From IMG/VR virus record IMGVR_UViG_3300034418_003568, positions 1 to 60,335 of that record: 60,335 bases of DNA; one strand, written 5' to 3'. The translations under genes and the position numbers were made by a program. Source of the DNA: a virus. This document shows, piece by piece, positions 47,863 to 56,514 of this stretch. A model generated the notes under the pieces. The model searched no databases and was not told the DNA's origin. It saw only the letters and a list, made by a program, of their open reading frames with translations. The number at the start of each line of letters is the position of its first letter. Position 1 is the stretch's first letter.

Positions 47863-50328
47863 GTGGCGGTTGATCGCGCTTTAATGCCTTTGATGGTTCA
47901 AGGGCAGGGAATGGAAATTGATGTCCTCCCTCCCGAGGATGATTCCGTCACAGTAGAACTCCCTGATGGGGGTGTTGAGATCCAGTTAGGGGCCGAGCAA
48001 ATGCAAGCGGCCCATGATGACAATCTTGCGCTCTACATCGAAGACGATGTGCTTTCTACCATTGCTAGCGAGTTAGTGGGCTTATTTGAAGCTGACAAGG
48101 ATTCTCGCAAGGAATGGGAACAGACCTACATGAAAGGTCTGGATCTTCTAGGATTGAAGATCGAAAACCGGACACAGCCGTGGGATGGAGCCTGCGGTGT
48201 GTTCCACCCAATGCTTTCTGAAGCGGTCGTTCGGTTCCAAGCGCAATCCATTCAAGAGATTTTCCCGCCCCGTGGTCCGGTCATGACCAAGATTTTGGGG
48301 GAACAAACCCCAGATCGATTGGCTCAAGCGACCCGAGTTCAGGATTATCTGAATTATCTTTTGACCGAGAACATGAGCGAGTATCGATCCGAAACGGAGA
48401 AGATGCTGTTCTCATTGGCGATTGCAGGATCGGCTTTCAGGAAGGTGTACTACGATCCCAATCTAGGCCGGTTTGTGTCTTTGTTCGTACCGGCTGAAGA
48501 TTTTGTGGTCTCTTACGGAACCCCAGATCTTTACACCTGTGAGCGTTCCACTCACATGATGAAGAAAACCCCTAACGAAGTTCGCAAGCTTCAGGTGTCG
48601 GGTTTTTATTCAGATGTCGAGTTACCGCCTCCGACCCCAGACATTGGGGAAATTCAGAAGAAATATGATCGATTGACGGGTGATGCGGCGATTGATTTAG
48701 ATGGTCGCCACACGCTCCTTGAGATGTTGGTGGATTACGATCTACCGGGCTTTGAAGACACCCTGAACGGGGAACCCACCGGAGTGGCCCTTCCCTATGT
48801 GATCACTATCGACAAAGGGTCACGCACCATTTTGTCGATTCGACGGAACTGGTATGAAGGCGATCCGCTCAAAAAGCGCCGCCAGCATTTTGTGCATTAT
48901 GTCTATTTACCCGGTCTAGGATTCTACGGGTTCGGACTGGTCCACATGGTAGGAGGATTGGCAAAGTCCGCGACATCCATTCTCCGACAACTGGTGGATG
49001 CGGGAACCTTGTCGAACCTTCCGGGCGGTTTGAAAACTCGCGGACTCCGGATCAAAGGCGACGATACACCCATCATGCCGGGTGAGTTCCGCGACGTAGA
49101 CATTCCGTCCGGAACCTTACGCGAAAACATTACCTTCCTACCCTATAAAGAACCTTCCAGTGTTCTCTACAGTTTGCTGGGGAACATTGTGGAAGAGGGC
49201 CGCCGATTCGCTTCACAAGCGGACATGAAGGTGGCGGACATGAATAACGAAGCGCCTGTAGGCACCACGCTCGCGCTTCTCGAAAGATCGATGAAAGTGC
49301 AAAGTGCTGTGCAAGCGCGTTTACACGCATCGATGAAAAAGGAACTGAAGATTCTGGCAGGACTCGTTAAAGACTATGGTCCGCTGGAATATCCTTATGA
49401 AATCAAAGGGAAAGATCTCACCGCTCAGGACTTTGATGATCGCATTGACATTGTGCCGGTCTCTGATCCGAATGCGGGAACCATGGCTCAACGGATCATG
49501 AAGTACCAAGCGGCTTTGCAGTTAGCGGCCACCGCTCCGACCATGTACGACATGCCGCTCTTGCATCGTCAAATGCTAGAGACCTTGGGTATCCAAGATG
49601 CCCCAGAGATCGTGAAAACACAGGAAGAAATCCTGCCGACCGATCCGGTTACCGAAAACATGAATATGTTGAACAGCCGTCCGGTCAAGGCGTTTATCTA
49701 CCAAGACCACGAAGCACACATTCAAACCCACTTGTCGTTTATTCAAGATCCCAAGATCCAAGAACTTGCGGGTCAATCCCCGAATGCTCAAGCAATGCAA
49801 GGCGCAATTGCCGCGCATATGGCAGAGCATTTGGCGTTTAAATACCGCGACGAAATTGAAAAGCAATTGGGAGTCAAGCTCCCTCCTCCGGGGGAACCCC
49901 TGCCCGAAGACATCGAATACCGTTTGTCTCAGTTGGTGGCTCCGGCTGCTGCCCAGTTGCTACAGAAAGATCAAGCCGAAGCGCAAATGCAAAAGCAAAT
50001 GGAAGAGGCTCAAGATCCCGTGCTACAGATCGAAATGCAGAAGCTCCAGCTTCGCGCACAGGAAATCCAGCAGAAAGCCGAGTCCGATATGGCAAAGGTC
50101 CAAGCGGATATGCAGAAAGCGCAAATGCGGATGCAGTCCGAGCAAGATCGTCTCAAAGCGCAAGAGCGTATCGAAGGCGCTCGTTTGGGCGTACAGATCG
50201 CTTCGACCAATACCCAGTCGGAACTCCAAAGCAAAGAGATTGCTTCACGCGATCAAATCGAAGGAGCCAAGCTGGGCGTTCAAATTGCCAAGGACATGTT
50301 GAATGCAAAGCCACCAAAATCTCAGTGA
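47863..50328 (+). CDS. Portal protein
   Basis: An 821-residue protein placed directly after terminase. It shows the portal features WEQTYMKGLDLLGLKIENRT, FHPMLSEAVVRFQAQ, MLFSLAIAGSAFRKVYYDP and VPAEDFVVSYGT, in line with podoviral portals. The last ~130 residues are a Gln/Glu-rich coiled coil (MQKQMEEAQDPVLQIEMQKL) that could form the barrel. The GTG start follows AAGGAGA by 6 bases. Confidence 0.85.
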   Translation: MAVDRALMPLMVQGQGMEIDVLPPEDDSVTVELPDGGVEIQLGAEQMQAAHDDNLALYIEDDVLSTIASELVGLFEADKDSRKEWEQTYMKGLDLLGLKIENRTQPWDGACGVFHPMLSEAVVRFQAQSIQEIFPPRGPVMTKILGEQTPDRLAQATRVQDYLNYLLTENMSEYRSETEKMLFSLAIAGSAFRKVYYDPNLGRFVSLFVPAEDFVVSYGTPDLYTCERSTHMMKKTPNEVRKLQVSGFYSDVELPPPTPDIGEIQKKYDRLTGDAAIDLDGRHTLLEMLVDYDLPGFEDTLNGEPTGVALPYVITIDKGSRTILSIRRNWYEGDPLKKRRQHFVHYVYLPGLGFYGFGLVHMVGGLAKSATSILRQLVDAGTLSNLPGGLKTRGLRIKGDDTPIMPGEFRDVDIPSGTLRENITFLPYKEPSSVLYSLLGNIVEEGRRFASQADMKVADMNNEAPVGTTLALLERSMKVQSAVQARLHASMKKELKILAGLVKDYGPLEYPYEIKGKDLTAQDFDDRIDIVPVSDPNAGTMAQRIMKYQAALQLAATAPTMYDMPLLHRQMLETLGIQDAPEIVKTQEEILPTDPVTENMNMLNSRPVKAFIYQDHEAHIQTHLSFIQDPKIQELAGQSPNAQAMQGAIAAHMAEHLAFKYRDEIEKQLGVKLPPPGEPLPEDIEYRLSQLVAPAAAQLLQKDQAEAQMQKQMEEAQDPVLQIEMQKLQLRAQEIQQKAESDMAKVQADMQKAQMRMQSEQDRLKAQERIEGARLGVQIASTNTQSELQSKEIASRDQIEGAKLGVQIAKDMLNAKPPKSQ

Positions 50329-50497
50329 TTTCCTAAAGAAGTCTCTTCGAGATCAGATGAATGAAATGGCAGATCATATTGCCGGAGGCGGTTGTACGGA
50401 TTTTGCCGACTACAAAAGATGCTGCGGAGTCATACATGGTTTAGCGTTAGCAGAGCGCGAACTACTTGACTTAACAAAGCAAATTGAAGACGATTAA
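50303..50497 (+). CDS. Small conserved protein after the portal
   Basis: A 64-residue protein (LSDFLKKSLRDQMNEMADHI, then GGGCTDFADYKRCCGVIHGL), helical, with three Cys. Short proteins with this GL-ERELLDL end occur after the portal gene in related phages, to my memory. It overlaps the portal gene by 26 bases. Function is unknown. Confidence 0.65.
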   Translation: MQSHQNLSDFLKKSLRDQMNEMADHIAGGGCTDFADYKRCCGVIHGLALAERELLDLTKQIEDD

Positions 50498-50559
50498 ACA
50501 TCTCCGCATATTGCGGTGCGCGTGACTCCGGACACGTTTAAATTCCGGTGCGAGGAAAT

Positions 50560-50907
50560 ATGTCTGAAAAAACAGCGAGTCAGTTACCTAAACCCACGGG
50601 TTATAAACTGCTTATTGCCCTACCAGACCCTGAAGAGAAGACAGAGGGTGGCATCATCAAGGCTTCTCAAACTCTTCAAGCCGAAGAGATTGGAAGCATC
50701 GTCGGATTCGTCTTAGAGATGGGACCCGATGCATATCAGTCATCCGACCGATTCCCAACAGGACCGTACTGTAAGAAAGGAGATTGGATCATGATGAGAT
50801 CCTACTCCGGTACGCGCTTTAAGGTTCATGGCAAAGAGTTTCGTTTAATCAACGATGACAGCGTAGAGGCTGTGGTCGAAGATCCGAGAGCGGTGGTAAA
50901 AGCATGA
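50560..50907 (+). CDS. GroES-like co-chaperonin
   Basis: A 115-residue protein with the GroES beta-barrel pattern: PTGYKLLIALPDPEEKTEGG with IIKASQ as a mobile-loop-like part, EIGSIVGFVLEMGPDAY, YCKKGDWIMMRSYSGTRFKV and the end FRLINDDSVEAVVEDP. It would cap host GroEL and help fold the capsid protein, like T4 gp31. It sits between portal and scaffold, a fitting position. The ATG at 50560 follows GAGGA closely; a GTG at 50548 is an alternative. Confidence 0.85.
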   Translation: MSEKTASQLPKPTGYKLLIALPDPEEKTEGGIIKASQTLQAEEIGSIVGFVLEMGPDAYQSSDRFPTGPYCKKGDWIMMRSYSGTRFKVHGKEFRLINDDSVEAVVEDPRAVVKA

Positions 50908-51878
50908 GCGAAGTACAGACAAGTCGAGAAGATAAATTTTTCGGAGTCTCTTATCAGGTGGAAACACCCGATGAGGAACCGGAAACCAAAGAAGCCTCAA
51001 ACGAGGTGGAACTGGAAATTATCGACGATACTCCGAAGAAGCCCCAAAAGGCGGAATCGGTGCAAGATGACGATGAAGAGCTTTCTAGCTATGGCAAAAA
51101 AGTTCGAGATCGTATTAACAAGCTGAAGTATGAGCAACATGAAGAACGCCGTCAGCGTGAAGCTGCCGAGCGGATGCGCGAAGAAGCGGTTCAGTTTGCT
51201 CAACAGCTTGCCCAAAAAAACCAACAGTACGAAAGTCTGATCCAGCGTGGAGAAGGCGCACTCGTACAGCAAATCAAATCCAAGGCGCAGATTGCCCTTG
51301 AGCAAGCCAAATATCGCTACAAAGAAGCGTATGAACAGGGTGATTCTGAAAAGATCATCGCTGCACAAGAGAGTCTGTTGAATGCACAGACGGAGTTTCG
51401 GGAGGCCGAGCGTTACGAGCGTAACCTTCAGTCTCGACCCAAACCCCAGCCGCAAGAACAAGTTGTTCAGCAGCCGCAACAATCTTATCAGCCGGTGCCT
51501 TTGCCGCAGCCGTCTGCAAAAACGATGGCATGGACCCAAGAGAATCCATGGTTCGGTGCGAACCGAGAAATGACCGCTCTAGCCTATGCCACGCATGAAA
51601 GTCTGATCCGTGATCAAGGTATTAAGCCTGACACAGATGAGTACTATGAAAAGATTAACGCAACCATGCGGTTGCGCTTTCCGGACTACTTTGAAGAGGA
51701 AGCTCCGGCAACCCAAACAAAGCGTCCTTCTACGGTGGTCGCTCCCTCCAACCGGAGTAATGGAGCTAAACCCCGCAAAATCCAGCTAACTGCGACACAA
51801 GTCTCCCTCGCTAAGAGACTGGGATTAACCCCGGAGCAGTATGCCAAACAACTCATTAAGGAGAGTTCAAATGGCTAA
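50904..51878 (+). CDS. Scaffold-like protein
   Basis: A 324-residue acidic N-terminal and helical protein. Residues about 60-180 are a long coiled coil (QHEERRQREAAERMREEAVQ, LEQAKYRYKEAYEQGDSEK), followed by a Gln/Pro linker and a basic C-terminus (KPRKIQLTATQVSLAKRLGL). This layout and the place between portal and capsid genes fit a scaffolding protein that shapes the procapsid. The start overlaps the GroES-like stop (ATGA). Confidence 0.78.
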   Translation: MSEVQTSREDKFFGVSYQVETPDEEPETKEASNEVELEIIDDTPKKPQKAESVQDDDEELSSYGKKVRDRINKLKYEQHEERRQREAAERMREEAVQFAQQLAQKNQQYESLIQRGEGALVQQIKSKAQIALEQAKYRYKEAYEQGDSEKIIAAQESLLNAQTEFREAERYERNLQSRPKPQPQEQVVQQPQQSYQPVPLPQPSAKTMAWTQENPWFGANREMTALAYATHESLIRDQGIKPDTDEYYEKINATMRLRFPDYFEEEAPATQTKRPSTVVAPSNRSNGAKPRKIQLTATQVSLAKRLGLTPEQYAKQLIKESSNG

Positions 51879-52317
51879 TGAGCGCAGTGTTCGTATTGAA
51901 CGGCAAGCCGAGTCGCGACCGAGCGATACTTGGTTGCCGCAATCCTCACTTCCGGTCCCTGAGCCGAAAGATGGTTGGGTGTTTCGCTGGATTCGTACTT
52001 CTTCGTTGGGCCGTTCGGATAACACGAACGTCTCTCGCCAGTTCCGTGAGGGCTGGGAACCTGTCAAGGCAGAAGATCATCCTGAACTGATGGTCATGTC
52101 TGACATTAATTCTCAGTTCAAAGGGAACGTGGAAGTGGGTGGTTTGCTGTTATGCAAAGCCCCGCTTGAGAAGATGAAAGCCAGAGAGAAATACTTTCAA
52201 AACATTTCGGATAAGCAGATCGAAGGTGTGGACCGCAGTTTCTTGCGGGAAAACGATCCGCGAATGCCGCTTCTGAATCCAGAGCGGTCTACGCGCACCA
52301 CTTTCGGAAGAGGTTAA
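51871..52317 (+). CDS. Head-associated protein
   Basis: A 148-residue protein. DGWVFRWIRTSSLGRSDNTN and EGWEPVKAEDHPELMV are segments seen in head operons of aquatic podoviruses. The ATG follows AAGGAGAG by 5 bases and overlaps the scaffold gene by 8. It may be a minor head or head-completion protein. Function is not proven. Confidence 0.7.
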   Translation: MANERSVRIERQAESRPSDTWLPQSSLPVPEPKDGWVFRWIRTSSLGRSDNTNVSRQFREGWEPVKAEDHPELMVMSDINSQFKGNVEVGGLLLCKAPLEKMKAREKYFQNISDKQIEGVDRSFLRENDPRMPLLNPERSTRTTFGRG

Positions 52318-52352
52318 ACCCTTATCTATCAATTATTTAGAGGTATTTTCAA

Positions 52353-53198
52353 ATGGCTTCAGGAACTGATGTGACGGCCCCTTATGGGCTGAAGCCGATC
52401 AACCTGATCGGCGGTCAGGTATATGCGGGTTCTACCCGTATGTACCCGATTCAGTACGGCTATGCGACGAACATCTTCAATGGTGATTTCGTCAAGGTCG
52501 TGCGTGGTTCCGTGACTCGCGCAGCAATCGGTGCTACCACCGCTTCAAACGCAGTCACGGGTGTGTTTGTAGGTTGCTCCTATACGGACCCTGTCAGCAA
52601 GAACAAGCGTTTCAGCCAGTACTGGCCTGCTTCGACCTTGGCTGGCGATGCGGTGGCGTATGTTGTTGACGATCCGGATGCTGTGTTTAAAGCGGCTGTC
52701 TGCTCGGCTACGACCGTCATGGCTTCGGGTGCGTATGCATTGGTGGGAACTAACCTGTCGATGATCGACAACTCAGGTGATGTAAACACCGGCAACTCTA
52801 AGAACGCGATCCTTGCTCCGGACGATACGCCTGTCACCACGATCCTTCCGGTTCGTTGTGTGGGTGTGGTTCCGGAAACTTCAATCAGCTACACCGCCAG
52901 CGGTTCATCGTCCAGCACCACCTTGACCCTTACGGGTTCGGGCGCTCCGGCGGCACTTCCGGTGGGAACCAGCGTGGCGTACTACGCCAGCAATGGTCAG
53001 TTGATTGAGACGGGTTCGTTCGTGGACACGGCGGCAGCAGCTGGCGATACGTCAATCACCCTCAACGCTGCAGTGGCAGTGCCGGGTGGTGTAACGGCGA
53101 TTCCGGCTTCTTCAACCGTAGTCTTTACGATCTACCGTGAGCTGTTGGTCAAACTCAATGTTCTGACCCATGGCTACTACAGTAGCGTTACGGCATAA
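52353..53198 (+). CDS. Virion structural protein beside the capsid gene
   Basis: A 281-residue protein rich in Thr, Ser, Ala and Gly. DVTAPYGLKPINLIGGQVYA and STRMYPIQYGYATNIFNGD are characteristic openings of abundant virion proteins encoded next to the capsid gene in aquatic phages. An Ig-like or beta-rich C-terminal half follows. It may be a capsid decoration protein. The role is inferred from position. Confidence 0.72.
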   Translation: MASGTDVTAPYGLKPINLIGGQVYAGSTRMYPIQYGYATNIFNGDFVKVVRGSVTRAAIGATTASNAVTGVFVGCSYTDPVSKNKRFSQYWPASTLAGDAVAYVVDDPDAVFKAAVCSATTVMASGAYALVGTNLSMIDNSGDVNTGNSKNAILAPDDTPVTTILPVRCVGVVPETSISYTASGSSSSTTLTLTGSGAPAALPVGTSVAYYASNGQLIETGSFVDTAAAAGDTSITLNAAVAVPGGVTAIPASSTVVFTIYRELLVKLNVLTHGYYSSVTA

Positions 53199-53212
53199 GG
53201 GAGTTAGCACAA

Positions 53213-54121
53213 ATGGCTATTTCACGCGCACAAATGTTGAAGGAACTCCTGCCGGGGCTTAACGCGCTTTTCGGTTTGGAGTATGCCAAGTATGAGGATG
53301 AGCATACGCTCATCTATGAGACCGAGACTTCAGAGAAAGCCTTTGAAGAGGAAGTCAAGTTGTCAGGTTTTGGTACCGCCCCAGTGAAAGCTGAAGGCTC
53401 TGCCATTGCCTATGACAACGCTCAGGAAGCGTTCACCGCTCGCTACAACCACGAAACCATTGCGATGGGCTTTTCGATCACCGAAGAAGCCATGGAGGAC
53501 AACCTCTATGACCAGCTTTCGGCTCGTTACACCAAAGCATTGGCTCGCGGTATGGCGAACACCAAGCAGGTGAAAGCGGCTGCTTTGTTGAACAACGGTT
53601 TCACCACCTTCCAATCGGGTGATGGTGTGACGCTGTTTAACACCGCCCACCCGCTGGTATCCGGTGGCACGAACGCGAACCGCCCGACTGTGGGTGCTGA
53701 CCTCAATGAGACCTCGCTCGAAGATGCGATCATTGCGATTGCTAACTTCACCGATGAGCGTGGACTCCTCATTGCGGCCCGTCCCCGCCGTCTCATTGTT
53801 CCGTCCAACTTGATGTTCGTGGCAGAGCGCCTCATGGAGACCACTCTCCGTCCGGCAACTGCCGACAACGACATCAACGCGATCCGGAACATGGGCGCGA
53901 TCCCAGAAGGCTATGCGGTCAACCATTATCTGACCGACACCAACGCCTTCTTCATCATCACTGACATTCCCAACGGTATGAAGCACTTCGTGCGTACCCC
54001 GATGGCAACGTCGATGGATGGTGACTTTGACACCGGTAATGTGCGGTACAAGGCCCGTGAGCGTTACAGCTTCGGTGTCTCTGATCCGCTGGGTGTCTGG
54101 GGTTCGCCCGGTTCGACCTGA
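53213..54121 (+). CDS. Major capsid protein (Mu gpT-like, HK97 fold)
   Basis: A 302-residue protein. It matches the Mu-like gpT head subunits: GFSITEEAMEDNLYDQLSAR, VTLFNTAHP, NETSLEDAIIAIANFTDERG, RPRRLIVPSNLMFVAERLM, NHYLTDTNAFFIITD and the end YKARERYSFGVSDPLGVWGS. This is the shell of the head. A strong terminator follows at 54146. No N-terminal delta-domain of HK97 type is seen, in agreement with a separate scaffold gene. Confidence 0.92.
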   Translation: MAISRAQMLKELLPGLNALFGLEYAKYEDEHTLIYETETSEKAFEEEVKLSGFGTAPVKAEGSAIAYDNAQEAFTARYNHETIAMGFSITEEAMEDNLYDQLSARYTKALARGMANTKQVKAAALLNNGFTTFQSGDGVTLFNTAHPLVSGGTNANRPTVGADLNETSLEDAIIAIANFTDERGLLIAARPRRLIVPSNLMFVAERLMETTLRPATADNDINAIRNMGAIPEGYAVNHYLTDTNAFFIITDIPNGMKHFVRTPMATSMDGDFDTGNVRYKARERYSFGVSDPLGVWGSPGST

Positions 54122-54145
54122 TAAATCAACGCATGTTGATTGGAG

Positions 54146-54171
54146 AGGGGGCTTCGGCCCCCTTTCTTTTT
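54146..54171 (+). terminator. Rho-independent terminator after the major capsid gene
   Basis: AGGGGGC-TTCG-GCCCCCT hairpin followed by TTCTTTTT. An additional hairpin ATCAAC-GCAT-GTTGAT lies at 54125-54140. It would give high head-gene expression relative to the tail genes. Confidence 0.9.
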
Positions 54172-54216
54172 GGATTAATATGCTGTTTAATCAAGATGTT
54201 CCGGGGTAATTTTTTA

Positions 54217-54259
54217 GCTCATCAGACAGACCCGGCTGACGGCATGCAGACTGATGGGC
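54217..54259 (+). promoter_or_regulatory. Stable hairpin in the leader of the tail operon
   Basis: GCTCATCAG (54217-54225) and CTGATGGGC (54251-54259) form a 9-bp stem with one G-U pair and a 25-base loop containing GCATGC. It lies between the capsid terminator and the start codon at 54283. Function is unknown; mRNA stability or translation control is possible. Confidence 0.5.
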
Positions 54260-54282
54260 GACTTGCATGTGAGGATATTTAA

Positions 54283-54474
54283 ATGGGTACGACTACTTTC
54301 TCTGGTCCGGTTGTCTCGGACAATGGTTTTCAGGCCGACACCCTTGTGATCGGCACCACCGTGATTACGACGGGCAATGTATCCGGTACGATTGCTGATC
54401 AAGTGGGCTATATCCCTGTCAGTGTGGATGGAACGACCAAGTACATCGCTCTCTATGGCAGCTTAACTCCGTAA
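54283..54474 (+). CDS. Small virion-associated protein
   Basis: A 63-residue protein beginning MGTTTFSGPVVSDNGFQADT, of a kind found after capsid genes in aquatic phages. Beta-rich, with the end KYIALYGSLTP. GTGAGGA precedes the ATG. Function is unknown; structural role inferred. Confidence 0.7.
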   Translation: MGTTTFSGPVVSDNGFQADTLVIGTTVITTGNVSGTIADQVGYIPVSVDGTTKYIALYGSLTP

Positions 54475-54482
54475 GATTTTCT

Positions 54483-54501
54483 AGGGGGCGATTAGCCCCC
54501 T
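54483..54501 (+). terminator. Hairpin after the 63-residue gene
   Basis: AGGGGGC-GATTA-GCCCCCT. Only two further bases are compatible with a U tract (TAACC follows), so it is a weak terminator or a processing signal. Confidence 0.5.
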
Positions 54502-54521
54502 TAACCTAATGGAGATCAAGT

Positions 54522-55103
54522 ATGCAATACGATGTGTGGGCGGTCAGTCCTGAATCTGACGATGATTATTTCTTTGAGTCGGGAACTGTTAGCGGAACCC
54601 TGAGTTTGCTGGCAAACGATCTAGGCTATAACGGAACCGGTTATCAGGTATCGATAACTTCTGACGGCGCAGATGCTGACAAAACCTTTACCGTAACCGG
54701 CGTTAAGGTGGGGGCTGTGGGCTATGATGGGGTGGTTACCGAATCGGTCACCGGCCCGAGCGCGAGCGTGGTGTATTCCACCAACTACTATACCCGTGTG
54801 GATTCTGTGGCGATCAGCGCAACCTCCACTGGGAATATTAAGGTGGGATATGGCGGAGACTTGGCATTCCCGCGCACCCGAATCAAGGGTGTCTACTTTG
54901 TCAGTAACGGCGCTTCGGGTTCTGTGGTCTTCACAGCAAAACCGAATGACACCACGATCTTGAAGTTGGCGGTTGCCAGCGGAACTTTGTCGCAGGACAT
55001 GATTATCCCCGGCGAAGGGATTCTGACAACCAAGAGCAAAAATGGCGACTTCGCCATCATGACGCTCACCAACGTCACGAACGCTACGGTTATTTGTGGC
55101 TAG
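54522..55103 (+). CDS. Putative virion structural protein
   Basis: A 193-residue beta-rich protein (SVVFTAKPNDTTILKLAVAS, PGEGILTTKS). ATGGAGATC precedes the ATG. Short residue patterns suggest a jelly-roll or Ig-like fold. Head decoration or tail protein, by position. Confidence 0.68.
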   Translation: MQYDVWAVSPESDDDYFFESGTVSGTLSLLANDLGYNGTGYQVSITSDGADADKTFTVTGVKVGAVGYDGVVTESVTGPSASVVYSTNYYTRVDSVAISATSTGNIKVGYGGDLAFPRTRIKGVYFVSNGASGSVVFTAKPNDTTILKLAVASGTLSQDMIIPGEGILTTKSKNGDFAIMTLTNVTNATVICG

Positions 55104-55105
55104 TT

Positions 55106-55387
55106 ATGTCGAAGGACAGCATCCTCAAAAGGATTGGGGTTTCGGGGTACAACAAACCTAAACGTACCCCGAACCACCCCACCAAATCCCATGTGGTGGT
55201 AGCAAGGTCCGGTGATCAAATAAAGACCATCCGATTCGGTCAACAGGGCGTTTCCGGTTCTCCAAAAAAGTCAGGAGAATCAGATTCTTACAGGAAGCGC
55301 CGTGAATCTTTTAAAGCCCGTCATGCTAGCAACATTTCCAAAGGAAAGATGTCTGCGGCGTACTGGGCAGACAAGGTGAAGTGGTGA
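55106..55387 (+). CDS. Conserved small basic phage protein
   Basis: A 93-residue basic protein with GVSGYNKPKRTPNHPTKSHV, RFGQQGVSGSP and FKARHASNISKGKMSAAYWA. This type is widespread in aquatic viruses next to head and tail genes, with no established role. DNA binding or virion incorporation is plausible because of its charge. Confidence 0.75.
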   Translation: MSKDSILKRIGVSGYNKPKRTPNHPTKSHVVVARSGDQIKTIRFGQQGVSGSPKKSGESDSYRKRRESFKARHASNISKGKMSAAYWADKVKW

Positions 55388-55390
55388 GCC

Positions 55391-55645
55391 ATGGAAATGA
55401 TGATATGGAATATGGTTCTCACATTGGTGGTCGGCGTGTTGGGTTTTGTGGTGAAAGAAAAGTTTGTTGAGATCAATCGTCTTGGCATTCTTCTCAACCG
55501 AACCCGAGAAGAAGTTGCCAGAGACCATGTGACCAGAGCGGAAGTTCGTGCTGATGCTCAGATGTTGTTAGATCGATTGGATCGTTTAGAGCAAAAGATT
55601 GATCGGTTAATGAGCCGTCAATTAGCGGAGCGTGATGATGGCTAA
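55391..55645 (+). CDS. Small membrane protein with coiled coil
   Basis: An 84-residue protein with an N-terminal transmembrane segment (IWNMVLTLVVGVLGFVV) and a charged coiled-coil C-terminus (LLDRLDRLEQKIDRLMSR). Such proteins could be envelope-associated or tail-associated. No function is known. Confidence 0.65.
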   Translation: MEMMIWNMVLTLVVGVLGFVVKEKFVEINRLGILLNRTREEVARDHVTRAEVRADAQMLLDRLDRLEQKIDRLMSRQLAERDDG

Positions 55646-55823
55646 AGCCAAAAGCAAAGTGAATGAGGCAGGGAACTACACCAAGCCAGAACTTCGCAAA
55701 AGGCTGTTTAACCAGATTAAAGCATCTGCAACCCATGGAACCAAAGCCGGTCAGTGGAGTGCAAGAAAGGCCCAACTCCTTGCTAAGAAGTACAAGGAAG
55801 CGGGTGGTGGATATAAGTCATGA
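55638..55823 (+). CDS. Conserved small basic phage protein
   Basis: A 61-residue protein with KVNEAGNYTKPELRKRLFNQ and QWSARKAQLLAKKYKEAGGG, widely seen in aquatic phages. The start is the ATG at 55638, with AGCGGAG about 7 bases before it; it overlaps the previous gene by 8 bases. Confidence 0.75.
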   Translation: MAKAKSKVNEAGNYTKPELRKRLFNQIKASATHGTKAGQWSARKAQLLAKKYKEAGGGYKS

Positions 55824-56068
55824 GAGAGTCTCAACGGTCTTTAAAGGCGTGGGGCGAGCAGAATTGGAGAACTAAAAGTGGTAAGCCATCTAGTCAAACA
55901 GGTGAAAGATATTTACCAGAAGCTGCGATTAAAGCTCTTTCCCCAGCCGAGTATGCCCGAACCACCGCCGCCAAAAGAAAAGGTAAAGCGAAAGGCAAGC
56001 AGTTCGTACGGCAACCCGAAAGCATTGCTGCTAAAACGCGCCGCTTCCGCCAGAAAGGTAAAGCCTAA
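55820..56068 (+). CDS. Conserved small basic phage protein
   Basis: An 82-residue protein with SLKAWGEQNWRTKSGKPSSQ, TGERYLPEAAIKALSPAEYA and KGKQFVRQPESIAAKTRRFR, highly basic at the end. It is a common type in aquatic viruses. A structural or DNA-binding role is plausible. ATGA overlap with the previous gene. Confidence 0.78.
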   Translation: MRESQRSLKAWGEQNWRTKSGKPSSQTGERYLPEAAIKALSPAEYARTTAAKRKGKAKGKQFVRQPESIAAKTRRFRQKGKA

Positions 56069-56079
56069 GAGGAAAAACA

Positions 56080-56316
56080 ATGGCAATCTCACGCGCTAAT
56101 ATGAACCAGCAAATTACTAAGCCAGCTCAGAAAAAGAAGGTGGCAACGGTGATGCGAGAATTTGAAGCCGGTGAATTGCATTCTGGTAAGAATGGTCCTG
56201 TTGTAGAGAACCCGAAGCAAGCGATTGCTATTGCATTGTCAGAAGCAGGGAAAATGAAGAAAGCAACAGGTGGACGTATTGATGGCTGCGCGGTGCGTGG
56301 TCTAACCCGAGGATAA
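56080..56316 (+). CDS. DUF6496-like protein with GGRIDGCA tag
   Basis: A 78-residue protein. VATVMREFEAGELHSGKNGP and NPKQAIAIALSEAGKMKK match the DUF6496-type segment found in phages. The C-terminal GGRIDGCAVRGLTRG recurs in the next two genes. The shared end could be a virion-targeting signal; this is inference. Confidence 0.75.
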   Translation: MAISRANMNQQITKPAQKKKVATVMREFEAGELHSGKNGPVVENPKQAIAIALSEAGKMKKATGGRIDGCAVRGLTRG

Positions 56317-56320
56317 GTTG

Positions 56321-56512
56321 ATGAAAAAGGACAAAGCCAAGAAGGAACAGTCGGACGATTTGGTTCCCCGTTCAATGTTGCCTGATGATCCGAAAGCCTC
56401 TTTTCCAAAAGGCTATTTAGAAGGCAGGGAAAAGAAGTCCAGCAAGGTGGAAAAGAAAGCCATGGGTGGTCGCATTGATGGCTGCGCGGTTCGTGGTTTG
56501 ACGAGGGCGTAA
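56321..56512 (+). CDS. Small basic protein with GGRIDGCA tag
   Basis: A 63-residue protein with a Lys-rich N-terminus and SMLPDDPKASFPKGYLEGRE, ending GGRIDGCAVRGLTRA. The tag-coding DNA is very close to that of the previous gene, a sign of duplication. The ATG at 56321 is preferred over a TTG just upstream. Confidence 0.7.
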   Translation: MKKDKAKKEQSDDLVPRSMLPDDPKASFPKGYLEGREKKSSKVEKKAMGGRIDGCAVRGLTRA

Positions 56513-56514
56513 CC

